This document shows positions 10,351 to 21,143 of a DNA stretch of 64,000 bases, one piece after another. The notes below the pieces were generated by a model that saw only the letters and a program-made list of their open reading frames with translations, was not told the origin of the DNA and made no database searches. Made by a program: the position numbers and the translations under genes. Source of the stretch: Leishmania mexicana MHOM/GT/2001/U1103. Taxonomy: Eukaryota; Euglenozoa; Kinetoplastea; Trypanosomatida; Trypanosomatidae. Position 1 is the stretch's first letter. Each line of letters begins with the position of its first letter. The stretch covers positions 1,173,791 to 1,237,790 of the forward strand of contig NC_018312.1 in assembly GCF_000234665.1 (NCBI RefSeq), written 5' to 3'.

Positions 10351-12016
10351 CAATCTCTGGCGTCGGGACCAAAGCAGCGGGGGAGGGACTTGGAAAAAAG
10401 GCGGGCCATGATGTTTCTGGTGTTGCTCTGTGCACACTCGACGGTGCGGCTGGTCTGGCCATCGAACTGTGTGACGATGAGTACTGATCTCTCTCTGTGT
10501 GTGTATGTGCGCAAACGTACGTGCGTTGCGCTCCCTTTTCTACTCAGTGCCCATGGTTTGCATGTCTGACTCTCTTGCACATGTGACGATGTCTTTGCGG
10601 TGCTAGAGTCTCCCCACCCCGTTGCCCCACGCACATATATACGCAGAGGGATCCAGCTACAACTCCCCCCTCCTCCCCCGCTAGCTTCGCTGCAACGAAA
10701 TGAATGAAGGTGCGACGGCCGGGCCGCGTCAAGCGGTGCGCATTTGTACTGTGGATGTGGCACTTCTCCTGAGACGAGGAGCGGCGCTGCCAACGGTGGT
10801 GGTGGTGACGGCAGTATGGCGTGTGATGACCCGACCCACTGCACTCTGAGATGCGTCCCCACCCCTTTCACCACCACCACCACCACCATCTCCGTATGGA
10901 TCAGCAGAAGCACGTGTGCGGATGCGGTGTTGGCGCACCCGGCTTTGCCCTGCCCGTAACCATGGTGCGTTACTCGCTGTCTCTGTGAATGTTTCTACAC
11001 TTGCTCGCATCACCCTACGCGCCATTTCTGTGGTCGCTCTTCGCCCTCCTTTCTTTCCGCCTTTCGTCGGCCTTTGCGGTTGGCTCCTCTACCCCGTGGT
11101 CTCTGTCGCACCTGGCATCCCTCCGCCCCTTCCTCCTTACATTCTGCGAGGCAGCTATGCCTCCATGGCTAGTGTAGCATACTCTCCACCTTCCTCCTTT
11201 TCCGCGTCACCGACCTTGGCGACCGTCTGACCATCGTCCACAGGTGTGTACGGCATTCTCTTTCACCATTTTTTTTCTTTGCTCATCATCACCCGCCCCT
11301 CTCTCTCTTCCCCTCCCTCCTGCTCTGCCTTATCAGTTGTCCGTTGGTGTTGGCGGTTGTGTAGCAGCGCATCCAAACTCGAGCGACTTCTATACGACGC
11401 AAACCTCGTCATCGGAGGAGGGGACGCCTGCGAACGAGGCGCCCCCCCCCTCCTCCTCCTCCTTCTCGGCTAGTTGTAGAGTCAAAGGTCCGCGGTGATC
11501 AACGCGGGAGGGAGACGCACCTCGCCCTTCTTCTACTTCTTTTCTTCCGCTTTTGCTTTCCGTGCTCCTTGAACACTTTCGCGGAGGGTGTTACTCACCC
11601 GGATCACTCTTGGCCGCCGCGCCGTCCAGGCGTTGCCTGTCGCGATCTCGTGCGCCAGTCACCGACTCTTCTTCGCCAACGCCCCCTCTCGCTTCTCCTC
11701 TCTTCTTCGCGCCTAATCGCATCTTGTAGTTTCCGGACTATTGTGTGCCTGTCTGCGTGTGCGGATCGTCCGCGCCCATTCCGCTCTCTCTTTTCGGTCT
11801 CCATATCTACTCTGCTTCTTTGCGTTGCGCTCTCTTCGCTCCCGTCACCCCCCCCCTCCCCTTCCCTCCGCTCCCTCTCCCCTCCCCCATCGCCACGTTT
11901 TCCGCCCGTTGGCGTACGTGCGTGTGTGAAGGATAGCCCGGACAAGTGATTCACCTTCACCTTGTTTTCGTTGCGTTCTTCGCTCTGCTGGCTTTTGTAG
12001 AATACGCGTGACTTGC
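10351..12016 (+). other. Intergenic region
   Basis: 1.67 kb with no supported gene. Several long CT-rich tracts (about 11030-11060, 11270-11320, 11520-11570, 11680-11890) precede the phosphatase gene. Nothing else recognised. Confidence 0.6.
11951..12000 (+). promoter_or_regulatory. Predicted spliced-leader acceptor for the phosphatase gene
   Basis: A pyrimidine-rich tract ends with TTTTGTAG at 11993-12000, only 16 bases before the ATG at 12017. If used, it would exclude any start upstream of 12017. An alternative AG lies near 11932. Confidence 0.4.
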
Positions 12017-13681
12017 ATGCAGCGCTCTGGTGGCGGCGGTAGTGCTGCCGGTGTGAGTGTGCGCGAGACAAGCTCGCCGCGCTCGACGCCCAAGCTGCCT
12101 CCAAACTCGTTCCATGGCGGGCTTAACTTCAGTGACTTCCCTGACCGCACCGGTAGTGGTGGCGGCGATGCGAGCACGCAGCGCGGCCTTTCCACCTCCC
12201 CCGCTCCCTCGCCCGCAGAGCGGCCCTCTTGTAGTGCAGAAGATTCTGCCACGGACTCGATTCATCGTACGAGAAAGAAGAAAAAAGGGAGGCCGCAAAA
12301 TGCGCTCTTCATGCTGGCGAACAGCATGGGTGGCGGCGCTTCCGCAGCGACAGCCGGCTCACAGGTGGTGGACCTGCGCGCATTGGACCCGTCACCGTGT
12401 CCATCGCGCGGGTCTCTCTCGCCTCTGCGGTCTGGCCATGTGCACCGGCGCGGCTCGCGCTGCGAGGACGCGCCGGCGACCCAAATCCTCGAGTTTTTGT
12501 ATCTGGGAAGCGTGAAGGACGCGCAGGATGCCGCTTTCTTGGCGAGGCACCAAATCCGCTACATCATCAACGTCTCTCAAGAGGAGTACTGGTCGGTGGA
12601 TAAGAAGGTGCAGATCTTCACCTTCAAAGTGGACGACTCTGCCACAGCTGATATTGCGGCACTCTTTCAGCCCACGCGCGACCTTATCAACAGCATCCGC
12701 GGGCGCTACTATCGCTACGCAAGAGGTGAGAGCTCTACGCGGCCGGCGGTGCTGGTGCACTGTCAAAAAGGTCGCAGCCGCTCCGCGACGATCGTGTTAG
12801 CGTACCTCATCTATACGAACGGCTGGTCCGTGGCAGAGGCGATGAAGTATGTCGGTGGGCGTCGGCCCTGCGCGGAGCCGAACATCGGCTTCATGGAGGA
12901 GTTGCGGAAGCTGCAGGAGAGCCTCTCCTTCGAAGAGCGCACGAGGCGGTACAGCGAGCTGTGCTGGTTCATGCGCAACCTGAGTGCGGAAACGTCGCAG
13001 TCGCACGTACGGGAGCTATTCGAGAAGCGCATCGGCATGGTGCGACATGTCGTCACCTACGTCGTGGCCGGCGGCGGGGCTGGTAACGTTGGCGACGGTG
13101 GCACGGTTGGCAACTGTGGTGATGGCAGTCGAGTGACAGCGCAACGCGAAGCGCAATTTTCTGCGTCTTGGCCGGCGGCTCCGTCCACCGGCGACAGTGA
13201 CGCCGCGGACCCTCTGGCGGCGTTTGATGTTGGGGTGGCGCCGAGGAAGCAAAGCGACGGTGTAGACGCGCAGCCTGCAGCCAAAGACGGCGACACACAC
13301 GCGTACAAGGACGCCAGTGACGCCGTGAGCCTGCTTCGCAGTCCCAGCACGGAGAAGACGATGCTATGCTTTGTCTTCTTCACCTGCCGCGAGGACGTAC
13401 TGCACGGCATCAAGTCGGGGCAGTTCCAGCAGCTGCTTCTCCAGCTCCATCCAGCAGCAGGCAAGCAGATCAAGTACGCAACTGGTCCGAAGCTGAAGAA
13501 GATCATGACGGAGCACCAGAGTATTTCGAGCAGCTTCGTGCAAGACATGGCGGGATTCAGCGACCACGTCACGACTCCAACGGGCGGTGAGTCCGCAGCG
13601 CCTGATGCTGATGGTGCAGTGCAAACACAGGGAGTGGCAGCGCCTGCTAGCAAGGAGGCAGTGGTGACGCTGCCTGCGTGA
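12017..13681 (+). CDS. Dual-specificity protein phosphatase
   Basis: 554 residues from the first in-frame ATG (12017); the open frame continues three codons upstream to a GTG but has no ATG there. The catalytic domain spans about 155-310 and contains the Cys-dependent signature HCQKGRSRSAT (catalytic Cys249, phosphate-binding Arg255) and an upstream DD pair (206-207) in the position of the general-acid Asp. It begins with FLYLGS, typical of dual-specificity phosphatases. The family removes phosphate from Tyr and Ser/Thr, often on MAP kinases; substrate here is unknown. The N-terminal 150 residues are Ser/Pro/Gly-rich with a basic KKKKGR patch. The C-terminal 240 residues include a Gly/Ala-rich linker and a conserved-looking segment (about 345-440) not assigned to any domain. 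Catalytically competent as far as sequence shows. Confidence 0.88.
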   Translation: MQRSGGGGSAAGVSVRETSSPRSTPKLPPNSFHGGLNFSDFPDRTGSGGGDASTQRGLSTSPAPSPAERPSCSAEDSATDSIHRTRKKKKGRPQNALFMLANSMGGGASAATAGSQVVDLRALDPSPCPSRGSLSPLRSGHVHRRGSRCEDAPATQILEFLYLGSVKDAQDAAFLARHQIRYIINVSQEEYWSVDKKVQIFTFKVDDSATADIAALFQPTRDLINSIRGRYYRYARGESSTRPAVLVHCQKGRSRSATIVLAYLIYTNGWSVAEAMKYVGGRRPCAEPNIGFMEELRKLQESLSFEERTRRYSELCWFMRNLSAETSQSHVRELFEKRIGMVRHVVTYVVAGGGAGNVGDGGTVGNCGDGSRVTAQREAQFSASWPAAPSTGDSDAADPLAAFDVGVAPRKQSDGVDAQPAAKDGDTHAYKDASDAVSLLRSPSTEKTMLCFVFFTCREDVLHGIKSGQFQQLLLQLHPAAGKQIKYATGPKLKKIMTEHQSISSSFVQDMAGFSDHVTTPTGGESAAPDADGAVQTQGVAAPASKEAVVTLPA

Positions 13682-14742
13682 CCCCCCGCCCCTTCCCTCC
13701 CCCTCTCTCTGCGCGTCACGTTATGTCGCAACGTTTCGTATTTCTTAAGCGTTCCTTTGTTGTTTTTTTCTTTTTCTGATCCCGTTCTCCTCTTCGCCTC
13801 CCGCCGTCTGTGTTCTGCACAGCGCTCAACATGACCCACGCACACACACGAAGCACGAACGCTCACATGTGAATCGACGCGCATCCCTCTCCACCCCAGA
13901 CTGCTACTCTGGACTGCTCTCCTAGAACGGAATGCGGGCGTGCCTGGGTGCGCTGCTTCCTTCTGTCTGCGCATATGGTGTCGGCGAGTGTGCCCTGGTG
14001 TAAACAGGTGTGTACCGGGACGTTGCTGCGCGCGTGTGTATGTGCGTCTTTCATGCTTGGTCATGGTAGGCTCTTTGCTTGTCAGTACTCAACAAAACTA
14101 GCAGCAGCTAGAAAGGCATGGGGTGCAGTCACTTAGCGGCTACCGCAGAGGCCACCGCCCTTGCGTCCCTTCATCTTTGGCTGAGTGTCGCAGCAGTGCG
14201 ATAACCTCACCAGCGGAGTGCAGAATGCAAGTGAGGGGGATGGGAAAGGTTGAGGGTACAGGCGCAGTGAGGAAGATGCGAGACAAAGGCCTCGCCCACC
14301 TCCGTCCTGACGCCTCCAAACCCTGCTTGCAGCGCGCTTTACCGAGCGCGTGCGGCTTTTGACGCTGCTCTATGCTCTGCGGCTCGGCGTGTCCTCGACT
14401 CAGGGAGCCGCTGCGCTTGTCGCGTTCTTGATTTGTCCTTTTATTGTGCACCCTGTAGTCTCCCTTTTATTCCCTTTTCGATCTGCTGTCGCACTCTGAT
14501 GCCGCCGCCCCCCCCCCCGTTTCTCCGTGCGTTGATCTTCTTTCGCCTGCGGGTAAGCGGCTTGACCACTCATGCGGTGCTATGGATGGATTTGCGGTCT
14601 GGTTTATGCTTCGTCCCGAGTGCTAGTCTTCTTCCTCTTCTGTTCAACACGGGCGAAGACGCCTGTCATCTAATCGAGCGTTCTCTCACACAGCGCCAGA
14701 CGCAAGCGGTACAACACGCCATTCGCTGCCTTGCCAGTCAAG
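13682..14742 (+). other. Intergenic region
   Basis: 1.06 kb without a supported gene. CT-rich at 13682-13800 and around 14440-14530. A reverse-strand frame across 13057-14064 overlaps the end of the phosphatase and shows only low-complexity shadow sequence. Confidence 0.55.
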
Positions 14743-17013
14743 ATGACATCGCCGCAGTACTCCACTCCGTACTCAGCGCTGAGCTACCCCACCTACTCTC
14801 CCCTTTCCGTGGCGCCTGTGAAGGAGAATGGATCGTCGGTGGATGCGGATCTCTCGCTACTTCGTGCTGCTGTGAGAACGGATGTGGCCCGTCAGCACCC
14901 GACGCCCTCGCCTGCGCTCCAGCGGATGAACACGCCCTCTGCAACGGCCAACAGCTGGGCCGGGTGTCCTGCACCAGACGTCGGGACGGTCTCTCGAGTG
15001 CAGTCGGGTGAGTTGTTCTCTGGTACCCCTCACCTCACTCGTATCAACGCCCCGCTCTACGCCCCACCTGGTGCATTGAAGATGGCGTCAGGGCTACGCG
15101 GCGGTGTGTCTCCCTCCGTGCCCGCCGCTCAGCCCTACTACAACGACATTGCTAGCATCCGAGATCTGTCCACTATGCCCTTGACGCATCAACTCCCTTC
15201 TCACTCCCGCGCCCAGACGCTGGTGGTGGACGGAACGGAGGTAGAAGTCCAGTCTGATGTGGTCTCTGTCTCGCAGGCAGCGCCGAACTTGTGCGCTTTT
15301 CAGCAGGAGTGTCAGTCCCTTCTGGCACTGCTGAACGCTTCCTCTTGCCCTCGGCGGGTGGCACCGCCGCCGAGCAGTGCGGTTGCCCCTTCGCACATCC
15401 TGCCTTCACCCGTCGCGGACGTTGATGCCACCGGCGCCCTGGCGCCTGCCGTTCGCCAGGAAAGGCAGCCGGTGACACTCCCGGTAGCTCGTGCGCCTGC
15501 ATCGACCTTATCCTCCCCGGAGGAGTCGCCACCATCGCCATCTGTGGTTTCAGAAAGGGTGGGTGTGGGTGTGACTGCAGCGGCTCCTGCGCATTCAACA
15601 ACGTACGCGCAGCTGATGCAGGAGGTGGACGATCTTGCCAGCCTGTTGAACGAAGAGGAGGAGGGCCTTCGGGGGCAGCAAAGCGTGGCGTCTTGCCAAC
15701 ATAGCGAAGCCGGAGCTACACCAGCACACGGAGTTCGGGGTGATTACGCGGCTCCCATCGCACCCCTGCCATCTGTGGAGGTGACGAGCTCGCTGGCGGA
15801 CACCCCTGAGAAGCAACGTCCACAGGCGGTTGAGACTCACCGACGCGATCGATCGCAGAACCCTTCGCTGTCCCCTCTTCTTGCTCCGAGAGCGGCTGAG
15901 TTGGGGCATGCCCCGACGAGTCCCTTGTGGGCCGCACAGCTACTGAAGTGGATTATCTACCTTGTGGAGCGGCGACAAAACGCACTGCAGCGCATCCAAG
16001 CTTTTGAGGACGCCCGCGCACCTGGCCGGCGGGGGGCGTGCGCCGGGACCGTCGCTGGAGAAGCAGCCGCTAGCACACCGCCCTCAGCGATCCGCGTGAC
16101 GGAGGGGCTGCTGCAACTGCTGCGCTCCCTCAACACGGAGACCGGTGATGTCGATAAGTGCACCGCTACCGAGAAACGACACATGTGCACGCGCATCGCC
16201 AACCTTCTGGCAGAGATGACAGCGACGGAGGAGGATGTGATGGCAGATCTCCTGAACGATGCCGCAGCGGGGGCCACGCTGGAGCGTGAAATCACTGTGA
16301 AGGAGTCAACCACTACTATGTCAGCGGCACTGCCACCGTCGAGTGCTGTCTCGGAGACGTATCGGAAGGACATGATGGACACCCTCACTCTCCTTGACCA
16401 AGTCTCGCAGGAGAACAGGACGCTAAAGCTGCGTGTGGAGGAGGTGCAAGGACAAGCCACACGGCTGGGCGATGAGGTAGAGCGCGAAAGGGCGGCGAAC
16501 ATGGAGCTGGGTAAGTACTTCGATCAGCTTGCCGCAGAGAACAGCAGACTTACCGCAGAACTGAATGAGATGGAGGCCAAGCTGAGGCAAGCAGAGGCGG
16601 TGGCCAAATCGGTATCGCAGGAGGAGTTGTTGCGCAACCAACTAGACCGTCAGACGCTACACCTGCGCGATGTGCGCGCCGAGCTGGATGACGTGCAGGA
16701 CGAGAGCAACACGCTGCGGAAGACTATTCTGCAGCTGCGAGACGCGCTTAAGCGACACCGGGCCGTCATTGACCTGCTGACGCGCCGCCGGCGTGAGCGA
16801 GAGCGCGCTGCTGCGGCGGCAGCGAGACGATCCGGCAGCCGGTGCGCTCTCAGTCCGCGACTTCAAAGCCCTTCCATGCAACGCATCGAGGACATCCTCT
16901 CCGGTGCCTGCGACCCGCCGTCGTCTTCATCGTCCTCGCCGCCGTCAGAAGTGAAGTATTCAAGCGGCGATGATGCTAGTGGGGACTCGGGCGTTCCCTC
17001 ATCCCTACGATGA
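14743..17013 (+). CDS. Coiled-coil protein, function unknown
   Basis: 756 residues from the first ATG in frame (14743); the frame opens four codons earlier at a TTG. The first 380 residues are Ser/Pro/Ala-rich and probably disordered. A long heptad-rich segment runs from about residue 544 to 690, with regular Leu/Glu/Lys/Arg spacing (for example LTLLDQVSQENRTLKLR, then repeated ExxLR patterns), ending in the basic stretch RRRRERERAAAAAARR near 680. The C-terminus is Ser-rich. Such an architecture is common among kinetoplastid cytoskeletal, flagellar and basal-body proteins, but nothing in the sequence fixes a location. No enzymatic motif seen. The 94-bp dispersed repeat lies 0.94 kb downstream, perhaps in its 3' UTR. 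Confidence 0.8.
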   Translation: MTSPQYSTPYSALSYPTYSPLSVAPVKENGSSVDADLSLLRAAVRTDVARQHPTPSPALQRMNTPSATANSWAGCPAPDVGTVSRVQSGELFSGTPHLTRINAPLYAPPGALKMASGLRGGVSPSVPAAQPYYNDIASIRDLSTMPLTHQLPSHSRAQTLVVDGTEVEVQSDVVSVSQAAPNLCAFQQECQSLLALLNASSCPRRVAPPPSSAVAPSHILPSPVADVDATGALAPAVRQERQPVTLPVARAPASTLSSPEESPPSPSVVSERVGVGVTAAAPAHSTTYAQLMQEVDDLASLLNEEEEGLRGQQSVASCQHSEAGATPAHGVRGDYAAPIAPLPSVEVTSSLADTPEKQRPQAVETHRRDRSQNPSLSPLLAPRAAELGHAPTSPLWAAQLLKWIIYLVERRQNALQRIQAFEDARAPGRRGACAGTVAGEAAASTPPSAIRVTEGLLQLLRSLNTETGDVDKCTATEKRHMCTRIANLLAEMTATEEDVMADLLNDAAAGATLEREITVKESTTTMSAALPPSSAVSETYRKDMMDTLTLLDQVSQENRTLKLRVEEVQGQATRLGDEVERERAANMELGKYFDQLAAENSRLTAELNEMEAKLRQAEAVAKSVSQEELLRNQLDRQTLHLRDVRAELDDVQDESNTLRKTILQLRDALKRHRAVIDLLTRRRRERERAAAAAARRSGSRCALSPRLQSPSMQRIEDILSGACDPPSSSSSSPPSEVKYSSGDDASGDSGVPSSLR

Positions 17014-17954
17014 AGTCAGCGCTGGCCAGCCCTTCGTCGCTGGCCATCATCGTTGTTTCTCTATTGTTGTTTTTCTGTTTCGCACCCCTTTAGATCTGCG
17101 CATAGTCGGGGGCGGGGCGAGGAGGTGGGGTTGGGTGGAAGAGGTCATGCGCGCAACGCCTCACATAGGCACACAGAACGTGCTCCCCCCCCCGCTTTCT
17201 CCCTCAGCATCTTTTTCGTCATTCTTAGTCCCCCCCTCCAAAGCAGACCCACGCATAGATTCCTTCCTTCGACTGGCTCATCACTCCAGGTGGCTGTTGG
17301 GTAGTGCGATGATGAGGCGGCGCACACATACACACGAGGCTGTCCACGTACCTGCGCACCGACAGACCCTTGTGACCGTGGACGCTGCTTTCCGCTTCGT
17401 TCTCTGCTCTCTCTTTTCGCGCCCCTTGATGACGGGGCTCACACCCCTCACTGCGTGGCACCTCAGGGACCAGCACATCCCCACTCTCTGTGGAGGAAGG
17501 CTAAGCAGAGCCCCACCCCCTCCCTGCCAAATGGCCGAGCCGCTTCTGGTGATGGCGACAGGGCCAAGCGCCTGCGACTCAGCAAACGTCAGAGCGATGT
17601 ATCGCCGCGGATGTTGACGGCCAGGGTCCCCTGGATGGCGTTGTGCGTCGGAGCGAGCTGCGGCCGTGAACACGCGTCTGTGTCACCCATGTGATGGGCA
17701 GAGTGTCAGCGCGACTCGAACGCATCTCACCAGGCCGCCTCACAGTGCCCACTGCTGGTGTGGGGAGCCGGGGTGTCACACCGAGGGGGATGCACGAGGT
17801 GTGGCGACTGGCATGACTGGCAGCGGCTGTGGGACGACCTACGAGGCGGGTATGGCTCGAGTGCGAGGCAGGGGCGGTGCTCCGGTCGCTTCGTGTGTGT
17901 AAGGGGGGAGGGGGAGGGTGGGGAGCTGTTAATAATGGCTATACGGGCTTCCCC

Positions 17955-18048
17955 ACGGCTGCCTCGCCGGACGCGATGGGGCTCGTGAGATGGTCGGGGT
18001 CGAGCAGCCCCCTAACATTTGCGCTTTCGCAGAGAGCGGACACGCGGA
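17955..18048 (+). repeat. Dispersed 94-bp element, copy 1
   Basis: Matches 61169-61262 over 94 ungapped positions with 7 differences by eye (about 93% identity), including a 45-base identical start (ACGGCTGCCTCGCCGG... onward). A G-rich run upstream is also shared loosely. It lies 942 bases after the stop of the coiled-coil gene, so probably in a 3' UTR. Confidence 0.9.
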
Positions 18049-18657
18049 GTCCACTAATTCTATTTTTCGTTCCTCACCCCATCCTAATCACGGTCTCCCG
18101 CGGTTGCTCATACTCTTCCCCCTTTCCTCTGGTTTCGCGTCTCGCGGTGCCGCAGTGTCTGTTCATGCGCTTGACTGGTCAGTTATGGAGGTCCACTGAC
18201 ACCTCTTTCTCCGTCCACTCTGTCCCCTCCCCCTCTCTTGGTTGTTTAGGTTTCCCGCTGGTTGTGTTCGCCGATGGTGCCCCAAAACGGAAGACGTATG
18301 CGGGATCCGTTGAGGAGCAGACAACGGCGATGACGGTGACGGCGATGGTGTAAGCCTCAGTCAGCAGGCCATGGCGGCCCTCGGCTGCCGGGGCCGACGA
18401 TCCTGGGCTCTTCTGCACTCCCTCCACGAAACCAACAAAACAAAAGACAACCTCGTGTGCGACTCGTTTTACGGCGCACCATTCTCAGCGACGCGCAGAG
18501 AAAATAACCCACCGAGGGAGGCGATGCGCTTCGGTGTCTAGGCTGAGGCTCTCCCTCTGTCCCGCACTGCAGCCCGTTCTTTCTAGCTGGGCCGTCTACT
18601 GCTTCTTCCGTTGCGTCCGCATGTTGAGGTGTGCGTTTGCCCCCCCTCCTTCGCCTG

Positions 18658-18681
18658 ACACACACACACACACACACACAA
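18658..18681 (+). repeat. (AC)n microsatellite
   Basis: About 12 AC units in the flank between the coiled-coil gene and the next gene. Confidence 0.95.
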
Positions 18682-18701
18682 CGGCGCTCTTCCCGAAACT
18701 G

Positions 18702-18754
18702 ATCTCCTCTCTTCTCCCATCTCACTCTTTTGGGGCTTTCCTAAAACGCCACAG
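18702..18754 (+). promoter_or_regulatory. Predicted spliced-leader acceptor region
   Basis: CT-rich tract (18702-18740) followed by the first downstream AG at 18753-18754 (CCACAG), 134 bases before the ATG at 18888. Form fits a trans-splice acceptor; not verified. Confidence 0.4.
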
Positions 18755-18887
18755 TCCGGCGTCGCACCCCGCACGGTGCAGCAGGGAGGCATTGGAGAGC
18801 GCGCACGTGTGCACGTGTGTGCGCTTGTGCTAGTTACGTCTACTAGACCGGTCGTCAGTGCGCTTCTTCGGTCGCATAGGCTCACCC

Positions 18888-19700
18888 ATGATGCTCCGTG
18901 GAACCAGTTGTGCCTTGGCGCGCAGCTTCCGCGCCAATCTTAAGTATCCCTCGCTCGTGTCTTACAACAAGCTCCCATGGGAGGTGGTGAATCATGACAG
19001 CACGAAGCTGCACATGCACCTCGCCCCAAACTACGAGCAACTTCTGACCCTCGCTGCGGTGACAGATGTGCCACACTTGACGTTGGCGTCGCACCTCATC
19101 GTGTCGGAGGCGGAGCGGCTGCGCGTGATGCCCGGTGTCGTATACCTTCTAGGTGGCCAGGCCGCTCACGAGAACCCGTCAGGCTTCACGGCATACCGGA
19201 TCGCCGATCCGACCTCGTTGCAGTACTACGGCCGCATCCACCATAACCTGGCGCCGATTCGGCGGGTGGACATGTGCACGTCAGCTGACTTGCGACTCCT
19301 CTGCCTCGCTATGCACTTTGATGGTGTACTCACGAACACATCGGCCGGCTCCACCCTTGATGGCGTCACCACCGCGTCGCAGGAGGGCTGTTTTTCGCTC
19401 TTCTACTTCTTCCGCCCCAATCGTCCGGCGAACGAGCTGACGCAGCCGTTTGAGAAGTTCTACCAGCACCGCCCGTCCCTCGCCAGTTTGGACGCCTTCA
19501 ACGCAGCCTCGCCTGGCAAGGCGGAGTCGTGGACACCGGTGCTGCAGGTGCCGCGGCGTACGGCGGAGAGGGCGAGGCTTACCCCGGCAGAGCCGTATCG
19601 CCCGCCGCAGAATTATCTGATGGGGCTTGCAGAGCGTCTCGGCGTCCGCCCTGGCAACTGTTTTGGCCGTCGATCCCTGATGTGGGGCACATGGTTCTAG
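18888..19700 (+). CDS. Conserved-looking protein, probably mitochondrial, function unknown
   Basis: 270 residues from the first ATG (18888; a second ATG follows immediately). The frame extends ten codons upstream to a GTG without an ATG. The N-terminus (MMLRGTSCALARSFRANLK) is rich in Arg, Ser and Ala without acidic residues, which looks like a mitochondrial presequence. The remainder is compact and free of low-complexity sequence, with hydrophobic beta-like stretches (for example VMPGVVYLLGG) and a C-terminal tail ending WGTWF. The compact composition suggests a structured subunit of a larger mitochondrial assembly, such as the mitoribosome or a respiratory complex, but I do not recognise the family. 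It is one of the shortest genes in the window. Confidence 0.75.
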   Translation: MMLRGTSCALARSFRANLKYPSLVSYNKLPWEVVNHDSTKLHMHLAPNYEQLLTLAAVTDVPHLTLASHLIVSEAERLRVMPGVVYLLGGQAAHENPSGFTAYRIADPTSLQYYGRIHHNLAPIRRVDMCTSADLRLLCLAMHFDGVLTNTSAGSTLDGVTTASQEGCFSLFYFFRPNRPANELTQPFEKFYQHRPSLASLDAFNAASPGKAESWTPVLQVPRRTAERARLTPAEPYRPPQNYLMGLAERLGVRPGNCFGRRSLMWGTWF

Positions 19701-21143
19701 TCCCTATCCGTTTGTCTCCACACCACCGTCACCCCCTCATGAGTGGTTCCACGGTGGACTCGATGGATGTCGTGGCTGCCATTCATGTGACACGCGACGC
19801 CGGCAGCGCGGTGCACCTCTGTTGGGGCTTTTTCTGTTTTCTGTTGCGGTGGTGCCGGCTGGCTTGGCGTAAACTCTCTGTGTTTGTATGGCGCTGGTGC
19901 TGTGATGTTGGCAGTGGGCACGCGGCAGTCCCGCATGGCGGTGGGTGCAAGAGGCGTTGGCGGTTCCCCAGAGCCCCTCTTCCCTTTCTCTCGCTAACCT
20001 CCCCCCGAAAACGAAAAGACGTGCGCCTCGACAAGAAACGCCCCGCTGCGCATCTCCTCGTCCTGCGCCGCCTTATGAGCCCCACCCCCTCCCCTTCCCC
20101 CACCTCCCCGGAGGAGACGGCGACCTCGTTGGAGGCGACCGCGTTGACTTTGGTGAGTCACTGCCGTGAGGGTTCTGTGCCGCGGCAACAGACGCACCAA
20201 CCGCGCTTGCGGCGTGTGTGGTAGAATCCCCCCAGGGAAGTGGTGACACTTCTTTTCACAACACATGGGGCTCAGCATGAATGACTTTCGCCGCCCCTTC
20301 CCCGCTGTCTGGGCCCTCGCTCTCCTTCTGACACCCTCTCCCCCTCCCCCTCCTCCTCCTCCGCCATCTCTATCGCGCTACGCTCGCTTCACTTCCATCC
20401 TTTGTCTCCTGCGCGTGGACGCAAATAGTGTCCCCTCGGAGAACGTAGTGCCACCTTTAGACGCGTGCGGGGCACGACGTATTGCCCGTGACACCAGCAC
20501 TGCAGACGAGAAACACAGCGCACGTCACCTGTGCTCTCTCGTGTGTGTGTGCATCCACTACCAACGTCCATTGGCTCTCTCCCGGCTCTGCTACCCCTCC
20601 CTCCCCCTCCCCCGCGCCACCTCTGTTACCGTTTTTTTCTCTCCATAGGCGCTCGGAAGCGAAGCGAAGCAAAGCCGAGAGAGTCCTGGTGGCAGTCGTG
20701 TGGTCTACCAAAGTCTCTGCTTCCCTCCCACCATCCGTCTTCTAGACCCTTCGTGCCCTTGCCGGCACCTTCAGCGCTTTCTTCGTTTTTGGTTGTCGTG
20801 TGATTGACTGCGCAGCTTAGTTTGTTTCCTTCGTGGCCTTAGATCGCCGTTACCGACTTCTCTCCCTTGGCTTGTCGCGTGCTGCGCGTTGTCGTGTTAC
20901 AGACGGAAAGCGTTCGCTCCGCGCATCTCCTGCCTCGCCTCCGGCGCCGTTTGCGTCTGCTCCACTTCGCTTCGCTCTCTGTTACGTGGTGTACTGCACG
21001 GTTTACTCGTTGGCCCTCTGCCACCTGCGCACCGACGTAGACAAGCGTGCGTGTGCTCAAGGGTCAGCGGCTTGTTCTGCGGCGCTCCGTGTGTCCCTCT
21101 CTCCCCCTCGAAACAGCAAGAAGGCGTTGCACCCCTTCTAGTC
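19701..21143 (+). other. Intergenic region
   Basis: 1.44 kb with CT-rich tracts at about 20320-20370 and 20580-20640. Overlapping frames here are low-complexity and start inside the previous gene; none is supported as a gene. Confidence 0.55.

Larger units (their letters stand above)
17014..18887 (+). other. Intergenic region holding a dispersed repeat copy
   Basis: 1.87 kb. The block from about 17455 to 18048 is less pyrimidine-biased than its surroundings and ends with a 94-bp sequence repeated near 61.2 kb. Its length and location in a putative 3' UTR would suit a degenerate retroposon. A (CA)n run and a CT tract follow before the next gene. No credible CDS. Confidence 0.5.

Noticed and set aside
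13057..14064. 335-codon reverse-strand frame
   Set aside because: Overlaps the end of the phosphatase gene and UTR; low-complexity and opposite to all other genes.
19529..20224. 231-codon frame overlapping the end of the mitochondrial-like gene
   Set aside because: Starts inside the confirmed gene in another frame and runs into CT-rich UTR.
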